A DNA stretch of 44,010 nucleotides from Paludibacteraceae bacterium (GTDB lineage Bacteria > Bacteroidota > Bacteroidia > Bacteroidales > Paludibacteraceae), in contig JAQUTW010000019.1 of the NCBI GenBank assembly GCA_028694215.1, positions 1 to 44,010 on the forward strand, given 5' to 3'. Below the pieces are notes generated by a model. The model made no database searches and had not been told where the DNA came from. It saw nothing but the letters and a program-made list of their open reading frames with translations. The position numbers and the translations under genes are program-made. Below, piece after piece: positions 7,808 through 15,898 of the stretch (positions are counted from its first letter, which is position 1; each line of letters starts with the position of its first letter).

Positions 7808-8046
7808 TATTATATAAATTTATGCTCATGGAATAAATAGCGTAGTGTTACTCATATCTTGAACATTTTGGAAAAAGCGTTTGCTTTGTATATGCCCTGA
7901 AACCTGAGAAATTTCTGTAATATACAAACACAAAATTTATATAAGCCGACGCTCGTGCTGTTTTAGCGCGAGCGGAATCTTATCTATTTTGTGTTGGTTT
8001 CTCAGGACCTCAGGGCGTGGATAAAGTTTCTGTCCGCGCTTTTTTT
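7808..8046 (+). ncRNA. Independent structured small RNA, 6S-like candidate (about 240 nt)
   Basis: Between uvrC and the lipoprotein genes lies a 468-base non-coding gap with its own promoter and an intrinsic terminator. The RNA folds into a long interrupted helix. GCCCTGA (7894-7900) pairs with TCAGGGC (8010-8016), CCTGAGAAA (7903-7911) with TTTCTCAGG (7998-8006), and AACACAAAAT (7927-7936) with ATTTTGTGTT (7986-7995). It is capped by a 10-bp GC-rich hairpin with a GTTTT loop (7950-7974). A single long rod with internal bulges is the shape of 6S RNA, which binds RNA polymerase. The 5' 85 bases add a smaller hairpin (AAAGC/GCTTT). Other Bacteroidales-specific RNAs (for example the Bacteroidales-1 motif) are possible. 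The ends are inferred from the promoter and terminator. Confidence 0.65.
8015..8046 (+). terminator. Intrinsic terminator of the ncRNA
   Basis: GCGTGGA (8015-8021) pairs with TCCGCGC (8033-8039), followed by seven T. Its 5' side shares two bases with the outer ncRNA helix (CAGGGC), so the two structures abut or compete. Confidence 0.75.
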
Positions 8047-8143
8047 GTATACGTAATTCAAAACAATGCCGGACAGATCAATAAACGGCGTAACCCGAAA
8101 AGCCGATAAATAACAGAGTAGGGGAAAATATAATGAAAACATT

Positions 8144-9016
8144 ATGAAAAAACTATTTTTTTGCATCTTGGCAGTCATGGTTGCCTTGTGTACCGCCTGC
8201 GACAAAAGTAATGAACCGAGCCAAAAGGACCCGGATGCACCAACCAATACCGGCATAAAATACGTAAAGAAAATATTGGAAAAAGGTACTGTAAATGTAA
8301 AAGGACAATTATACCCTTATACCAATAGCTTTTTGTACAAATACAATAGTGACGGCACCTTAAAAGAGGAACAGTATATATTGGAAAGTGAAGATCTATA
8401 TGATGGTGATGGTGACATTGATGGGAAATATCACATTACTGAATCGTATGTGCGCACCGATGCTACCCATTTGGTAATAAAAAGCATTCGTGATGGAAAG
8501 GCTACGGTGGATTCTTTGTCGGAAGGTTCTACCAATGGAGAAGAAATCTTTACTCACACTTATTGCACTTTAGATGGACAGGGACGTGTTATTAATACAC
8601 GTCAATGATGTAAATTCGATGAACGTTCAAGCTATGACACCACTACTTCTACTTACAATGCCGATGGATATTTAGTAAAGTACAGTTACTTTGAACATGA
8701 AGCAGAGCCGTGGACGACAAATTATATTTGGAATTTGTCAGGTAATTTAGTAGAAAAGCGTACAGATAGCTATTCTATGAACTACTATTCTTATGGTCAA
8801 TACGAGAACAAATCCAATCTTCTCTTAGCTGGTTCCATATACAGATACGGATACGTCGATGATGAATATCAGGGCAAAATCAGCTACAATCTTCCAAGCA
8901 AAGATACAACATATATCTACACTTATGAATTTGATAATGAGGGATGTGCTGTTAAAATAACCATAAAAGATAGCATAACCAATAGGGCGACAGTGTGTGA
9001 AGTTGAATATTACTAA
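8144..9016 (+). pseudogene. Lipoprotein gene interrupted by an in-frame TGA
   Basis: The frame opens with a lipoprotein signal (MKKLFFCILAVMVALCTAC, lipid Cys 19) and runs 154 codons to TGA at 8606-8608. The same frame then continues without another stop to 9016. The downstream part (TYNADGYLVKYSY, then NLSGNLVEKR) aligns with the paralogue at 9036-9815 (EYNADGYMISRYY, NSEGNIVEK), so both halves are one gene. Intact it would encode about 290 aa with repeated D-G-x(5)-Y strands, resembling the YD/DUF4595-like lipoproteins of Bacteroidales. TGA is a normal stop elsewhere in the window (uvrC, ispD, the permease), so recoding is unlikely. A recent nonsense mutation or a sequencing error is favoured. 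Confidence 0.75.
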
Positions 9017-9035
9017 CCTTTTAAAATTTACAATT

Positions 9036-9815
9036 ATGAACACCTTTAAAACCATTTTACTCTGCGTGGCGGTATTGACATTTACGCTAATTGCCTGCGA
9101 CAAAGCCAATGAACCAAATGACGGAAATTCGGAAACTCCGACAGATACCGGCTATAAGTTGGTAAAAAAAATAACGGTTACCGGTGGCGGTGATGTTGGT
9201 ATATATGAGTATCATTATACAGACCACAACAAATTATCACGTATAACACTTACTCCCAAGGACGGGAAAGAGAGCTCTAATTATGTTTTTATTCAAATAG
9301 GTGATACGCTTTTCTATAATACGAATGATTATAATTATAAATGTAAATTAAATAGTGAGGGGAACATTGTAGAGAAATATACCAGCGAATGCGCTACTTG
9401 TCCTGTGTATACAACTAAATATGAGTATAATGCCGATGGTTATATGATATCGCGATATTATACTGGTAGTAACAATACAGGAACTTATATGTGGGGAAAT
9501 GGGAATTTGATTAAAGATCCTGAATTGCTTTCGTATGTTTATGGTACTATGGTGTCTAATTCAAATTTAAGCGTTACTTCGTATGGCATAGATCTCGAGG
9601 TTGCCACTCTTAGTCAATTCTCTGAAAATGGTATGAGCGTTGTTGTTCACAGTGGCTATTGCGGCAAACCGTCTAAAAATTTGCCTGTACGTCAAATTTC
9701 AAAATGGGGTGCAACAAGTGTCGATTATAAATTTGATGCAGGTAATCATGTAACCGAATTAACCATATTTGATACAGATGGTAGTAGTGCTACGGCATAC
9801 ATCGAATATTACTAA
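9036..9815 (+). CDS. Surface/periplasmic lipoprotein, paralogue of the broken gene upstream
   Basis: Start at ATG 9036 (259 aa), because it leads into the signal MNTFKTILLCVAVLTFTLIAC with a lipidated Cys. The frame is open to 8997 inside the upstream gene, but those residues do not belong to the signal. After CDKANEPNDG come beta-strand-like repeats with the pattern Y.YN.DGY...RYY, loosely like DUF4595 or YD-repeat lipoproteins. It shares CDK.NEP and TGYKLVKKI (TGIKYVKKI upstream) with the gene at 8144-9016, so the pair arose by tandem duplication. It starts 19 bases after the upstream frame ends. A terminator follows. Function unknown; probably membrane-anchored and facing the periplasm or the outside. 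Confidence 0.8.
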   Translation: MNTFKTILLCVAVLTFTLIACDKANEPNDGNSETPTDTGYKLVKKITVTGGGDVGIYEYHYTDHNKLSRITLTPKDGKESSNYVFIQIGDTLFYNTNDYNYKCKLNSEGNIVEKYTSECATCPVYTTKYEYNADGYMISRYYTGSNNTGTYMWGNGNLIKDPELLSYVYGTMVSNSNLSVTSYGIDLEVATLSQFSENGMSVVVHSGYCGKPSKNLPVRQISKWGATSVDYKFDAGNHVTELTIFDTDGSSATAYIEYY

Positions 9816-9823
9816 GTTTAGCG

Positions 9824-9854
9824 CAGAAATCCATTTTTTATGGAATTCTGTTTT
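9824..9854 (+). terminator. Terminator after the lipoprotein pair
   Basis: CAGAA and TCCAT (9824-9834) pair with ATGGA and TTCTG (9840-9850) around one A-A mismatch, followed by TTTT. Confidence 0.6.
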
Positions 9855-9883
9855 ATAATCTCATATTGGCAGTTGTTTTTTTG

Positions 9884-9891
9884 TATCTTTG
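9884..9891 (+). promoter_or_regulatory. -7 element of ribF
   Basis: TATCTTTG lies only 19 bases before the TTG start of ribF, implying a 5' leader of roughly 10-15 bases. Confidence 0.6.
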
Positions 9892-9910
9892 CAAGCAAAA
9901 TGTGTAGTAC

Positions 9911-10816
9911 TTGCGACAATTAACTTCCATAGATAAATTGACTAATGCCACGTTTGCCACTATCGGTTTCTTTGATGGTGTGCATTTGGGTCATCGTTTT
10001 TTGTTGAATGAATTGAAACAGCAAGCGCAATTTTTCAACTTGGAATCGTTGGTAGTGTCGTTCAACAATTCACCACAACGCGTTTTGTGTCCCGAAGTTC
10101 CCATAAATTTGCTGACAACTTCATCAGAAAAGATGCAAATTTTTGACAAGTTGGGGTTGGATAATTGTTTGATGTTGGATTTTGATAAGCAATTGGCAGC
10201 CAAGACGTCATCTGAATTTTTGGCCGTATTGCACGACCGTTTTTGTGTACGTAAACTTTTGGTTGGCTATGATCACCGTTTTGGCAGTGACCAGACAGCC
10301 ACAAATGAGGACTATGCGGCATTGGGACAAAAAATTGGCATAGAAGTGGCATTTTGTTCTCCGTTTGTTTTGGAACAATATACTGTCAGTTCTTCAAAAA
10401 TTCGTGAACTTTTGCGACAAGGCGATGTGGAATGTGCCAATCAACTATTAGGCTCGACTTATACACTTACGGGTAAAGTGGTTTTTGGTAATCAAATTGG
10501 GCAAACACTTGGTTTTCCTACTGCAAATTTGTCGCTTCCGGCGCAAAAGTTGGTGCCTCGAAATGGCGTTTATGCAGTCAGGGTAATTGTTGGTAAAAAT
10601 TCATATAAAGGTATGTTGAACATCGGTTTATGTCCGACTGTGCCCGGGACGCATCAAACCATTGAGGTGCATATCCTTGATTTTGATAGGAATTTGTATG
10701 GGGAAACAATTACATTGGAATTGTTGAAACGTTTACGTGATGAGCGGCAGTTTGCTTCGCTCGAAGAATTGCGACGGCAGTTGCAGTATGATAAAGAAGT
10801 GATTAAAAATTTATAA
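9911..10816 (+). CDS. ribF: Bifunctional riboflavin kinase / FAD synthetase
   Basis: Converts riboflavin to FMN and then FAD. 301 aa, normal length. The N-terminal nucleotidyltransferase domain shows GFFDGVHLGH (residues about 19-28) and the later SSSKIRELL segment. The C-terminal flavokinase domain shows GFPTANLSLPAQKLVPRNGVYAVRV and ends with the helical LRDERQFASLEELRRQL. No ATG is available: a TAG lies two codons upstream and the next in-frame Met is far inside the first domain, so TTG 9911 is the only plausible start. Combined with the -7 element at 9884-9891 this makes the mRNA nearly leaderless. A bidirectional terminator overlaps its stop codon. Confidence 0.93.
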   Translation: MRQLTSIDKLTNATFATIGFFDGVHLGHRFLLNELKQQAQFFNLESLVVSFNNSPQRVLCPEVPINLLTTSSEKMQIFDKLGLDNCLMLDFDKQLAAKTSSEFLAVLHDRFCVRKLLVGYDHRFGSDQTATNEDYAALGQKIGIEVAFCSPFVLEQYTVSSSKIRELLRQGDVECANQLLGSTYTLTGKVVFGNQIGQTLGFPTANLSLPAQKLVPRNGVYAVRVIVGKNSYKGMLNIGLCPTVPGTHQTIEVHILDFDRNLYGETITLELLKRLRDERQFASLEELRRQLQYDKEVIKNL

Positions 10817-10843
10817 AAAAACCGCTTCAAAAGCGGTTTTTTT
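10815..10843. terminator. Bidirectional terminator between ribF and the lipocalin gene
   Basis: AAAAACCGCTT pairs with AAGCGGTTTTT around a short CAA loop. There are A runs on one side and T runs on the other, so it can serve both converging genes. Confidence 0.85.
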
Positions 10844-11366
10844 ACTTTATTTGTTCAACCCAAATTAGTTTTTTTGTGTCATAACCTCTTTCTTCGGCAC
10901 GTTTCAGTACAAAATTTAGATTGATACTGTCCATTTCGGGTGTACGGCTTAAAATCCACAAATACCTGTCGCATTTGCTTCCTACCAGTGCATACGTGTA
11001 AGCCGAATCAAGTTCTAAAACATAATAATCGGAGTAGAAATTGGCAAAAAAAGCTACTTCCAATTTACCGGGTTCTGCGTCGTTTGGACGTCTGGCTTTG
11101 CCTTCCGATTCTTTGTATGTTCCATCCAATGTTTTTTTATAGCCGGCATTAATAACGCGGATGGTTCCGTCGTCTTTAAACGAATAATTGGCGGTACAGC
11201 CAACCAAACCACGTTCAAAACTATGGTCGAAACGTGCAATTTCGTACCATTGACCGATGTAACGGTTCAAATCTAATTCAGACACAGTGACCGAATTAAT
11301 GTTGTTGCTATTACAACAACCTGTTAAAAGCAGGAACAAGCCTGCGAAACCCCAATTTTTTTTCAT
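10842..11366 (-). CDS. blc: Outer-membrane lipocalin (Blc-like lipoprotein)
   Basis: Bacterial lipocalin anchored by lipid, proposed to bind fatty acids or lysophospholipids in the envelope. Start at ATG 11366-11364 (174 aa), which opens a lipoprotein signal ending in LLLTGC. An upstream in-frame start at 11408 adds residues ahead of the signal. Lipocalin signatures are clear: YIGQWYEIARFDHSFERGL (the G-x-W motif), CTANYSF, KARRPNDAEPGKLEVAFF, YYVLELD and YALVGS, then the closing WILSRTPEM. It is convergent with ribF across a shared terminator. A -7 element on the same strand lies at 11518-11525, about 150 bases upstream, which would give a long leader. Confidence 0.93.
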   Translation of the reverse strand: MKKNWGFAGLFLLLTGCCNSNNINSVTVSELDLNRYIGQWYEIARFDHSFERGLVGCTANYSFKDDGTIRVINAGYKKTLDGTYKESEGKARRPNDAEPGKLEVAFFANFYSDYYVLELDSAYTYALVGSKCDRYLWILSRTPEMDSINLNFVLKRAEERGYDTKKLIWVEQIK

Positions 11367-11517
11367 GTGTAAATAGTTTAAATATATTAAAATTACATCA
11401 AAAACCATGCCATTAATTGTTAAATTAGGAAGAGATTTGTAATTGTAATTAATAAGAAGGAGGTGATTGTTTTTGCACTGTTTTACATTATGTTGCGTTA
11501 TTACAACAATTTTTGTG

Positions 11518-11525
11518 CAAAGATA
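11518..11525 (-). promoter_or_regulatory. Possible -7 element for the lipocalin gene
   Basis: Minus-strand TATCTTTG matches TAnnTTTG. It implies a leader of about 145 bases before blc. No well-spaced TTG was checked further. Confidence 0.45.
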
Positions 11526-11601
11526 GAAAGTATTTTTATGGTCTTAAATTTGCTTTTTTTCATTGCTACTCGTTGAATTTCGACAATTCCCGTTTTTTGT
11601 G

Positions 11602-11609
11602 TACTTTTG
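11602..11609 (+). promoter_or_regulatory. Possible -7 element for the polyprenyl synthase operon
   Basis: TACTTTTG fits TAnnTTTG, 61 bases before the ATG at 11671. No correctly spaced TTG is obvious. Confidence 0.45.
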
Positions 11610-11670
11610 TAAATTCAAGGTGAATGAATTATTATGTAAATTTATGAAACTGATAATACGCCTTTAAAAG

Positions 11671-12645
11671 ATGGACAAAGACCTTTTACTTATCAGACAG
11701 GTTGTTGAAAAGGAATTCGTAATTTTTCAACACTATTTTTCTGTTGCTTTTGCAAAGACGGAAAATAAATTAGTTCAAGATGTTTTTTGTTTTGTCAAAA
11801 ATAAAAAAGGTAAACAAATTCGTCCTATATTGGTTTTGCTTGCCGGCAAATTGTGTGGTGCTGTCAATGAAAAAACTTGGCAATCGGCAGTAGCGGTGGA
11901 GATGCTGCATACTGCCAGTCTGCTCCATGATGATGTGGTAGATGAGACGTTGGAACGGCGTGGTAATCTTTCTGTTAATGCTATGTTTGATAATAAAACA
12001 GCGGTTTTGTCAGGCGATTTATTATTGACAAAATCTATGCAGTATATTTTACCATGTAATGAAAAATCTATCCAATTATTTGTTGCATTAGGACAAAGAA
12101 TTGCAGCAGGTGAATTATTGCAATTGGAAAAAAGTTTTTCTCGTTTGTTGGAACAGGACTATTTTGAAATTATTAAATGTAAGACAGCGGCTTTGTTTTC
12201 GGCATGTTTGGAATTAGGAGCATTGTCGGTTGACGCTCAACCAAAAGTAGTGGAGCAGTTGCGTATTTTCGGTGAATATTTGGGTTGTTGTTTCCAGATG
12301 AAAGATGATATTTTTGATTATATGCCACAAGTACACATTGGGAAGCCGACTTTAAATGATATTCGTGAAGGGAAAATCACATTGCCATTGATTTATGCGT
12401 TGAAAAAGGCTACAATTGAAGAACAGGAACAATTTAAAGAACGTATGTCAAATTTGCCTGTTTCTGATGAAACGGTTCATTTTGTCAATAATTTGGTTGA
12501 AAAATATGAAGGTTGCATGTTTGCAGCTAAAAAGATGGAAGAATATGCCGTTCAAGGTAGAGCAGCGTTAGCTATGTTTGCTGAATCTCCTGAAAAAGAA
12601 GCATTATTGAATATGCTTCAATATACAATGACACGTACCAATTAA
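11671..12645 (+). CDS. Polyprenyl diphosphate synthase (long-chain type)
   Basis: Condenses isopentenyl diphosphate units onto an allylic primer to make a polyprenyl chain, most likely for menaquinone. 324 aa. The first Asp-rich motif is LLHDDVVDETLERRG (DDxxD, about residues 88-102), and the second is QMKDDIFDYM. The GKQIRP substrate-binding motif is at about residue 48. Two residues often discussed for chain length lie just upstream of the first motif (VEMLHTASLL) and are small, which suits a long product, but the chain length cannot be fixed by eye. It is followed after 12 bases by ispD, which makes an earlier isoprenoid intermediate, so the two genes serve the same pathway. Confidence 0.9.
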   Translation: MDKDLLLIRQVVEKEFVIFQHYFSVAFAKTENKLVQDVFCFVKNKKGKQIRPILVLLAGKLCGAVNEKTWQSAVAVEMLHTASLLHDDVVDETLERRGNLSVNAMFDNKTAVLSGDLLLTKSMQYILPCNEKSIQLFVALGQRIAAGELLQLEKSFSRLLEQDYFEIIKCKTAALFSACLELGALSVDAQPKVVEQLRIFGEYLGCCFQMKDDIFDYMPQVHIGKPTLNDIREGKITLPLIYALKKATIEEQEQFKERMSNLPVSDETVHFVNNLVEKYEGCMFAAKKMEEYAVQGRAALAMFAESPEKEALLNMLQYTMTRTN

Positions 12646-12657
12646 ATCTTATTTCCC

Positions 12658-13326
12658 ATGAAAAAAGAGGTGATTATTGTCGCCGGTGGGCAAGGTCAGC
12701 GTATGCATTCTGCACTTCCCAAACAATTTCTGCTTTTAGGTGGGAAACCTGTTTTAATGCATTCTATAGAATGTTTTTTTTGTTACGATTCTTCTATTCA
12801 TATAGTTTTAGTTCTTCCTGAAAATCAGTTGGGATATTGGGAAGAATTAAAATCTGCTTATCAGTTCAATATTCCACATGATGTAGTAACTGGTGGAAAT
12901 GAACGTTTTTTTTCGGTACAAAATGGTTTGACGCACATTTCCGGTAATTCGTTGGTAGCGGTGCATGATGGTGTACGTCCTTTTGTGTCGGATGAAACGC
13001 TTCACAGGTGTTTTGATGGAGCCGAAAAATATGGCAATGCCGTGCCATGTTGTAAGGTGAATGACAGTATGCGGCAAGTAACGCAGCAGAAGAATTGTGC
13101 AGTAGATAGAAGTGTATTTCGAGTTATTCAAACGCCTCAGGTTTTCCGATCAGATATTTTGGTCAAAGCTTATGAACAAGATTTTTCAGCAAGATTTACC
13201 GATGATGCAAGTGTTGTCGAAATTTTGGGAGAAAATATTCATTTGGTTGATGGAAATATTGAAAATATCAAAATTACAACAACATTCGATTTGTTGGTAG
13301 GGGAAGCATTGATAAAATCGCCATGA
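12658..13326 (+). CDS. ispD: 2-C-methyl-D-erythritol 4-phosphate cytidylyltransferase
   Basis: Third enzyme of the non-mevalonate (MEP) isoprenoid pathway: MEP plus CTP gives CDP-methylerythritol. 222 aa. The nucleotide-binding N-terminus is VIIVAGGQGQRMHSALPKQFL with the conserved G, R and K. VAVHDGVRPFV and ARFTDDASVVE are the substrate and metal-binding motifs. The closing NIKITTTFDLLVGEAL matches the family. It sits between the polyprenyl synthase and recG. Its stop overlaps the recG start by four bases (ATGA at 13323-13326), indicating translational coupling in one operon. Confidence 0.96.
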   Translation: MKKEVIIVAGGQGQRMHSALPKQFLLLGGKPVLMHSIECFFCYDSSIHIVLVLPENQLGYWEELKSAYQFNIPHDVVTGGNERFFSVQNGLTHISGNSLVAVHDGVRPFVSDETLHRCFDGAEKYGNAVPCCKVNDSMRQVTQQKNCAVDRSVFRVIQTPQVFRSDILVKAYEQDFSARFTDDASVVEILGENIHLVDGNIENIKITTTFDLLVGEALIKSP

Positions 13327-15416
13327 ATTTTTCTACGGAAATAATGTATATTCCAGGCGTAGGTCCAAAGCGTGCGGAGTTGCTGAATAAAGAGTTGTCT
13401 ATTTATTCGGTAGAAGATTTGTTAACTTATTTCCCTTATCGTCATATAGATAGAAGTCGTTTTTATACCATTCGTGAAATTAATGATGCCATGCCGTATA
13501 TTCAGTTGCGCGGAAAAATTGTGCGCAAGGAGAAAATTGGCGAAGGTCGTCATCAGCGATTGGTGGCGATGTTTGGTGATGGAACGGGATTTATTGAGCT
13601 GGTTTGGTTTAAAGGTTTACGCTATGTTGAAGATAAGTATCGGCTTAATCAGGAATATGTTGTTTTTGGCAAACCGACCCGTTTTGGTTCAAAAATAAAT
13701 ATTGTTCACCCGGAAATAGATTTGGAAACGGAAGGAGGCAGTAAAAATATTCTTGGTTTGCAGGCATTGTACAATACTTCCGAAAAAATGAAGAGTCATT
13801 TTTTAAATTCGGCCGCTCTTCGTAAAATTATTTATACGGTTATTTCGTCTTTGACATCATCATTGCCGGAGACTTTGCCGGAAAGTATCATACGGCAATA
13901 TAATTTTGTGTCGCGCCACGAGGCTATCGTGAATATTCATTTCCCTGCTAATGTTGAAGATTTGGAACGTGCTACGCAACGCTTAAAATTTGAAGAGTTG
14001 TTCTATATTCAACTCAATATTTTTTATCAGAACAGGCTCCGCGAACAAAAATATAAAGGCTTTGTTTTTGCATCTATCGGTGATAAATTTAATGGCTTTT
14101 ATAAAAATCATTTGACTTTTGCATTAACGAATGCTCAAAAAAGAGTTTTGCGTGAAATTCGCTCCGATATGGCTACGGGCAAACAAATGAACCGACTTTT
14201 GCAGGGAGATGTTGGAAGCGGTAAAACCATCGTTGCCTTTATGTCGATGTTAATGGCTGTGGATAATGGTTTTCAAGCCTGCTTGATGGCTCCGACCGAG
14301 ATTTTGGCTAATCAACATTTTCAGTCTGTAGGTGAAATGGGGCGGTCGATAGGTTTAAATGTGAAATTATTGACCGGATCGACAAAAAAGAAGGATAGAG
14401 AATTGTTGCATGAACAATTGGAAGATGGTCAAATAAACATATTGATAGGAACTCATGCCTTAATAGAGGATAATGTCGTTTTCAAGAATTTGGGATTGGT
14501 TGTTATCGATGAACAGCATCGTTTTGGAGTAGCACAACGTGCCAAATTGTGGGTGAAAAATATTTGTCCGCCTCATGTGTTGGTAATGACCGCAACACCT
14601 ATTCCACGTACTTTGGCGATGACGGTTTATGGCGATTTGGAAGTGTCTGTTATTGATGAGCTGCCTCCCGGTAGAAAACCAATTCAAACATATCATCTGT
14701 TTGATAATAAGCGTTCTGCGTTAAATGGATTTATTGCAAAACAGGTTGCCGCAGGTCATCAGATTTATATTGTATATCCGTTGATTCAGGAATCTGAAAA
14801 TTTGGATTTGAAGAATTTGGAAGATGGTTATTCGTTGTTGAAAGAGACATTCCCGTTACTGCATATCAGTATGTTACATGGCAAAATGAAACCTGCTGAT
14901 AAAGAAGAGGAGATGCGTAAATTTGTAGCAGGTGAAACACAAATATTAGTCGCAACTACAGTAATAGAAGTGGGCGTGAACGTACCGAATGCTTCGGTTA
15001 TGATTATAGAAAGTGCCGAACGTTTCGGTTTGTCTCAATTACATCAGTTGCGTGGCAGAGTAGGGCGTGGAGCTGATCAGAGTTATTGTATTTTAATGTC
15101 ATCGTACAAAATTTCCAATGATACCCGCAAACGTTTAGATGTAATGGTTGATACCACCGATGGCTTTGAAATTGCCGAAGCTGATTTGAAAATGCGTGGT
15201 CCCGGCGATTTGGATGGTACGCAACAAAGCGGTTTGCCGTTTGACTTGAAAATTGCCAATTTATCGCACGATGGTGAGGTTTTGAACTTTGCCCGTAGGG
15301 TTGCCAATGATATTATCACAGTCGATTCCACGCTTGATAAATCTGAAAATCAATTGTTAAAACGGCAACTGGAACATTTGTGTAAACGAACAATTAATTG
15401 GGGTGTAATAAGTTAG
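13323..15416 (+). CDS. recG: ATP-dependent DNA helicase RecG
   Basis: Branch-migrating superfamily 2 helicase that remodels stalled forks and recombination intermediates. 697 aa, full length. The N-terminal part contains the helix-hairpin/wedge (GVGPKRAELLNKEL) and OB fold that grips branched DNA. Helicase motifs are in order: GDVGSGKTIVAFM (Walker A), APTEILANQH, VVIDEQHRFGV (DEQH), MTATPIPRTLAMT, TTVIEVGVNVPNASVM and LRGRVGRG. The C-terminal TRG segment (QQSGLPFDLKIANL) is present. It overlaps ispD by four bases and is followed after 12 bases by a GtrA-family gene. Confidence 0.97.
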   Translation: MNFSTEIMYIPGVGPKRAELLNKELSIYSVEDLLTYFPYRHIDRSRFYTIREINDAMPYIQLRGKIVRKEKIGEGRHQRLVAMFGDGTGFIELVWFKGLRYVEDKYRLNQEYVVFGKPTRFGSKINIVHPEIDLETEGGSKNILGLQALYNTSEKMKSHFLNSAALRKIIYTVISSLTSSLPETLPESIIRQYNFVSRHEAIVNIHFPANVEDLERATQRLKFEELFYIQLNIFYQNRLREQKYKGFVFASIGDKFNGFYKNHLTFALTNAQKRVLREIRSDMATGKQMNRLLQGDVGSGKTIVAFMSMLMAVDNGFQACLMAPTEILANQHFQSVGEMGRSIGLNVKLLTGSTKKKDRELLHEQLEDGQINILIGTHALIEDNVVFKNLGLVVIDEQHRFGVAQRAKLWVKNICPPHVLVMTATPIPRTLAMTVYGDLEVSVIDELPPGRKPIQTYHLFDNKRSALNGFIAKQVAAGHQIYIVYPLIQESENLDLKNLEDGYSLLKETFPLLHISMLHGKMKPADKEEEMRKFVAGETQILVATTVIEVGVNVPNASVMIIESAERFGLSQLHQLRGRVGRGADQSYCILMSSYKISNDTRKRLDVMVDTTDGFEIAEADLKMRGPGDLDGTQQSGLPFDLKIANLSHDGEVLNFARRVANDIITVDSTLDKSENQLLKRQLEHLCKRTINWGVIS

Positions 15417-15428
15417 AAAATAATTATA

Positions 15429-15875
15429 GTGTTGTTTAACAAAAGTAAAGAATTTCTTAATCGATTATTTTGGCACAAAACTGATAATCTGATTGTACAA
15501 ATGATACGTTATATTTCCGTATCGTTTGTGGCATACGGCATAGATATAACACTTTCTTTTGTTTTTACGGAGTTTTTACACATTTACTATTTGATTTCGT
15601 CCGTTGTATCAAGTTTGGTGGGCGGACTATTCAACTACTTTGCAAGTTCGAAGAGAGTGTTTAATCAATCTAAAACAGATAATAAATTCATTGAATTTGT
15701 TTTATTTACCGTTATTGGTGCATTTGGTTTGGTAATAAACGTAGGCATTCAGTGGTTGTTTACTGCTGTTGTTGGTTGTCATTATATGGTTGCAAAAATA
15801 ATAGCCGTATTTGGAGCGTTTTTGGGGACGTTTTTTGGGCGCAAATATTTTTTGTTTACTACTCTAAAAAAATAA
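15429..15875 (+). CDS. GtrA-family membrane protein
   Basis: 148 aa with four predicted hydrophobic segments (IRYISVSFVAYGIDITLSFV, LISSVVSSLVGGLFNYFA, FVLFTVIGAFGLVINVGI and AKIIAVFGAFLGTFFGRKYF), the usual GtrA layout. GtrA-family proteins are small inner-membrane proteins tied to translocation of lipid-linked sugars or cell-surface polysaccharide. The start is GTG 15429; there is no ATG before the first membrane segment. It follows recG by 12 bases and probably ends that operon, because a bidirectional terminator overlaps its stop. The sugar partner cannot be told: no glycosyltransferase lies next to it. Confidence 0.85.
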   Translation: MLFNKSKEFLNRLFWHKTDNLIVQMIRYISVSFVAYGIDITLSFVFTEFLHIYYLISSVVSSLVGGLFNYFASSKRVFNQSKTDNKFIEFVLFTVIGAFGLVINVGIQWLFTAVVGCHYMVAKIIAVFGAFLGTFFGRKYFLFTTLKK

Positions 15876-15898
15876 GGAGTGAATAACTCCTTATTTTT
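15867..15898. terminator. Bidirectional terminator between the GtrA gene and the MscS gene
   Basis: AAAATAAGGAGT (15869-15880) pairs with ACTCCTTATTTT (15886-15897) around a five-base loop. It overlaps both converging genes' 3' ends. Confidence 0.85.

Noticed and set aside
8016-8025. DnaA-box-like sequence TTATCCACG on the minus strand
   Set aside because: It is part of the ncRNA terminator region and stands alone.
8606-8608. TGA as a recoded sense codon (tryptophan or selenocysteine)
   Set aside because: TGA ends normal genes in the same window (uvrC, ispD, permease, DUF3298 gene), and no selenocysteine-type structure or family fits.
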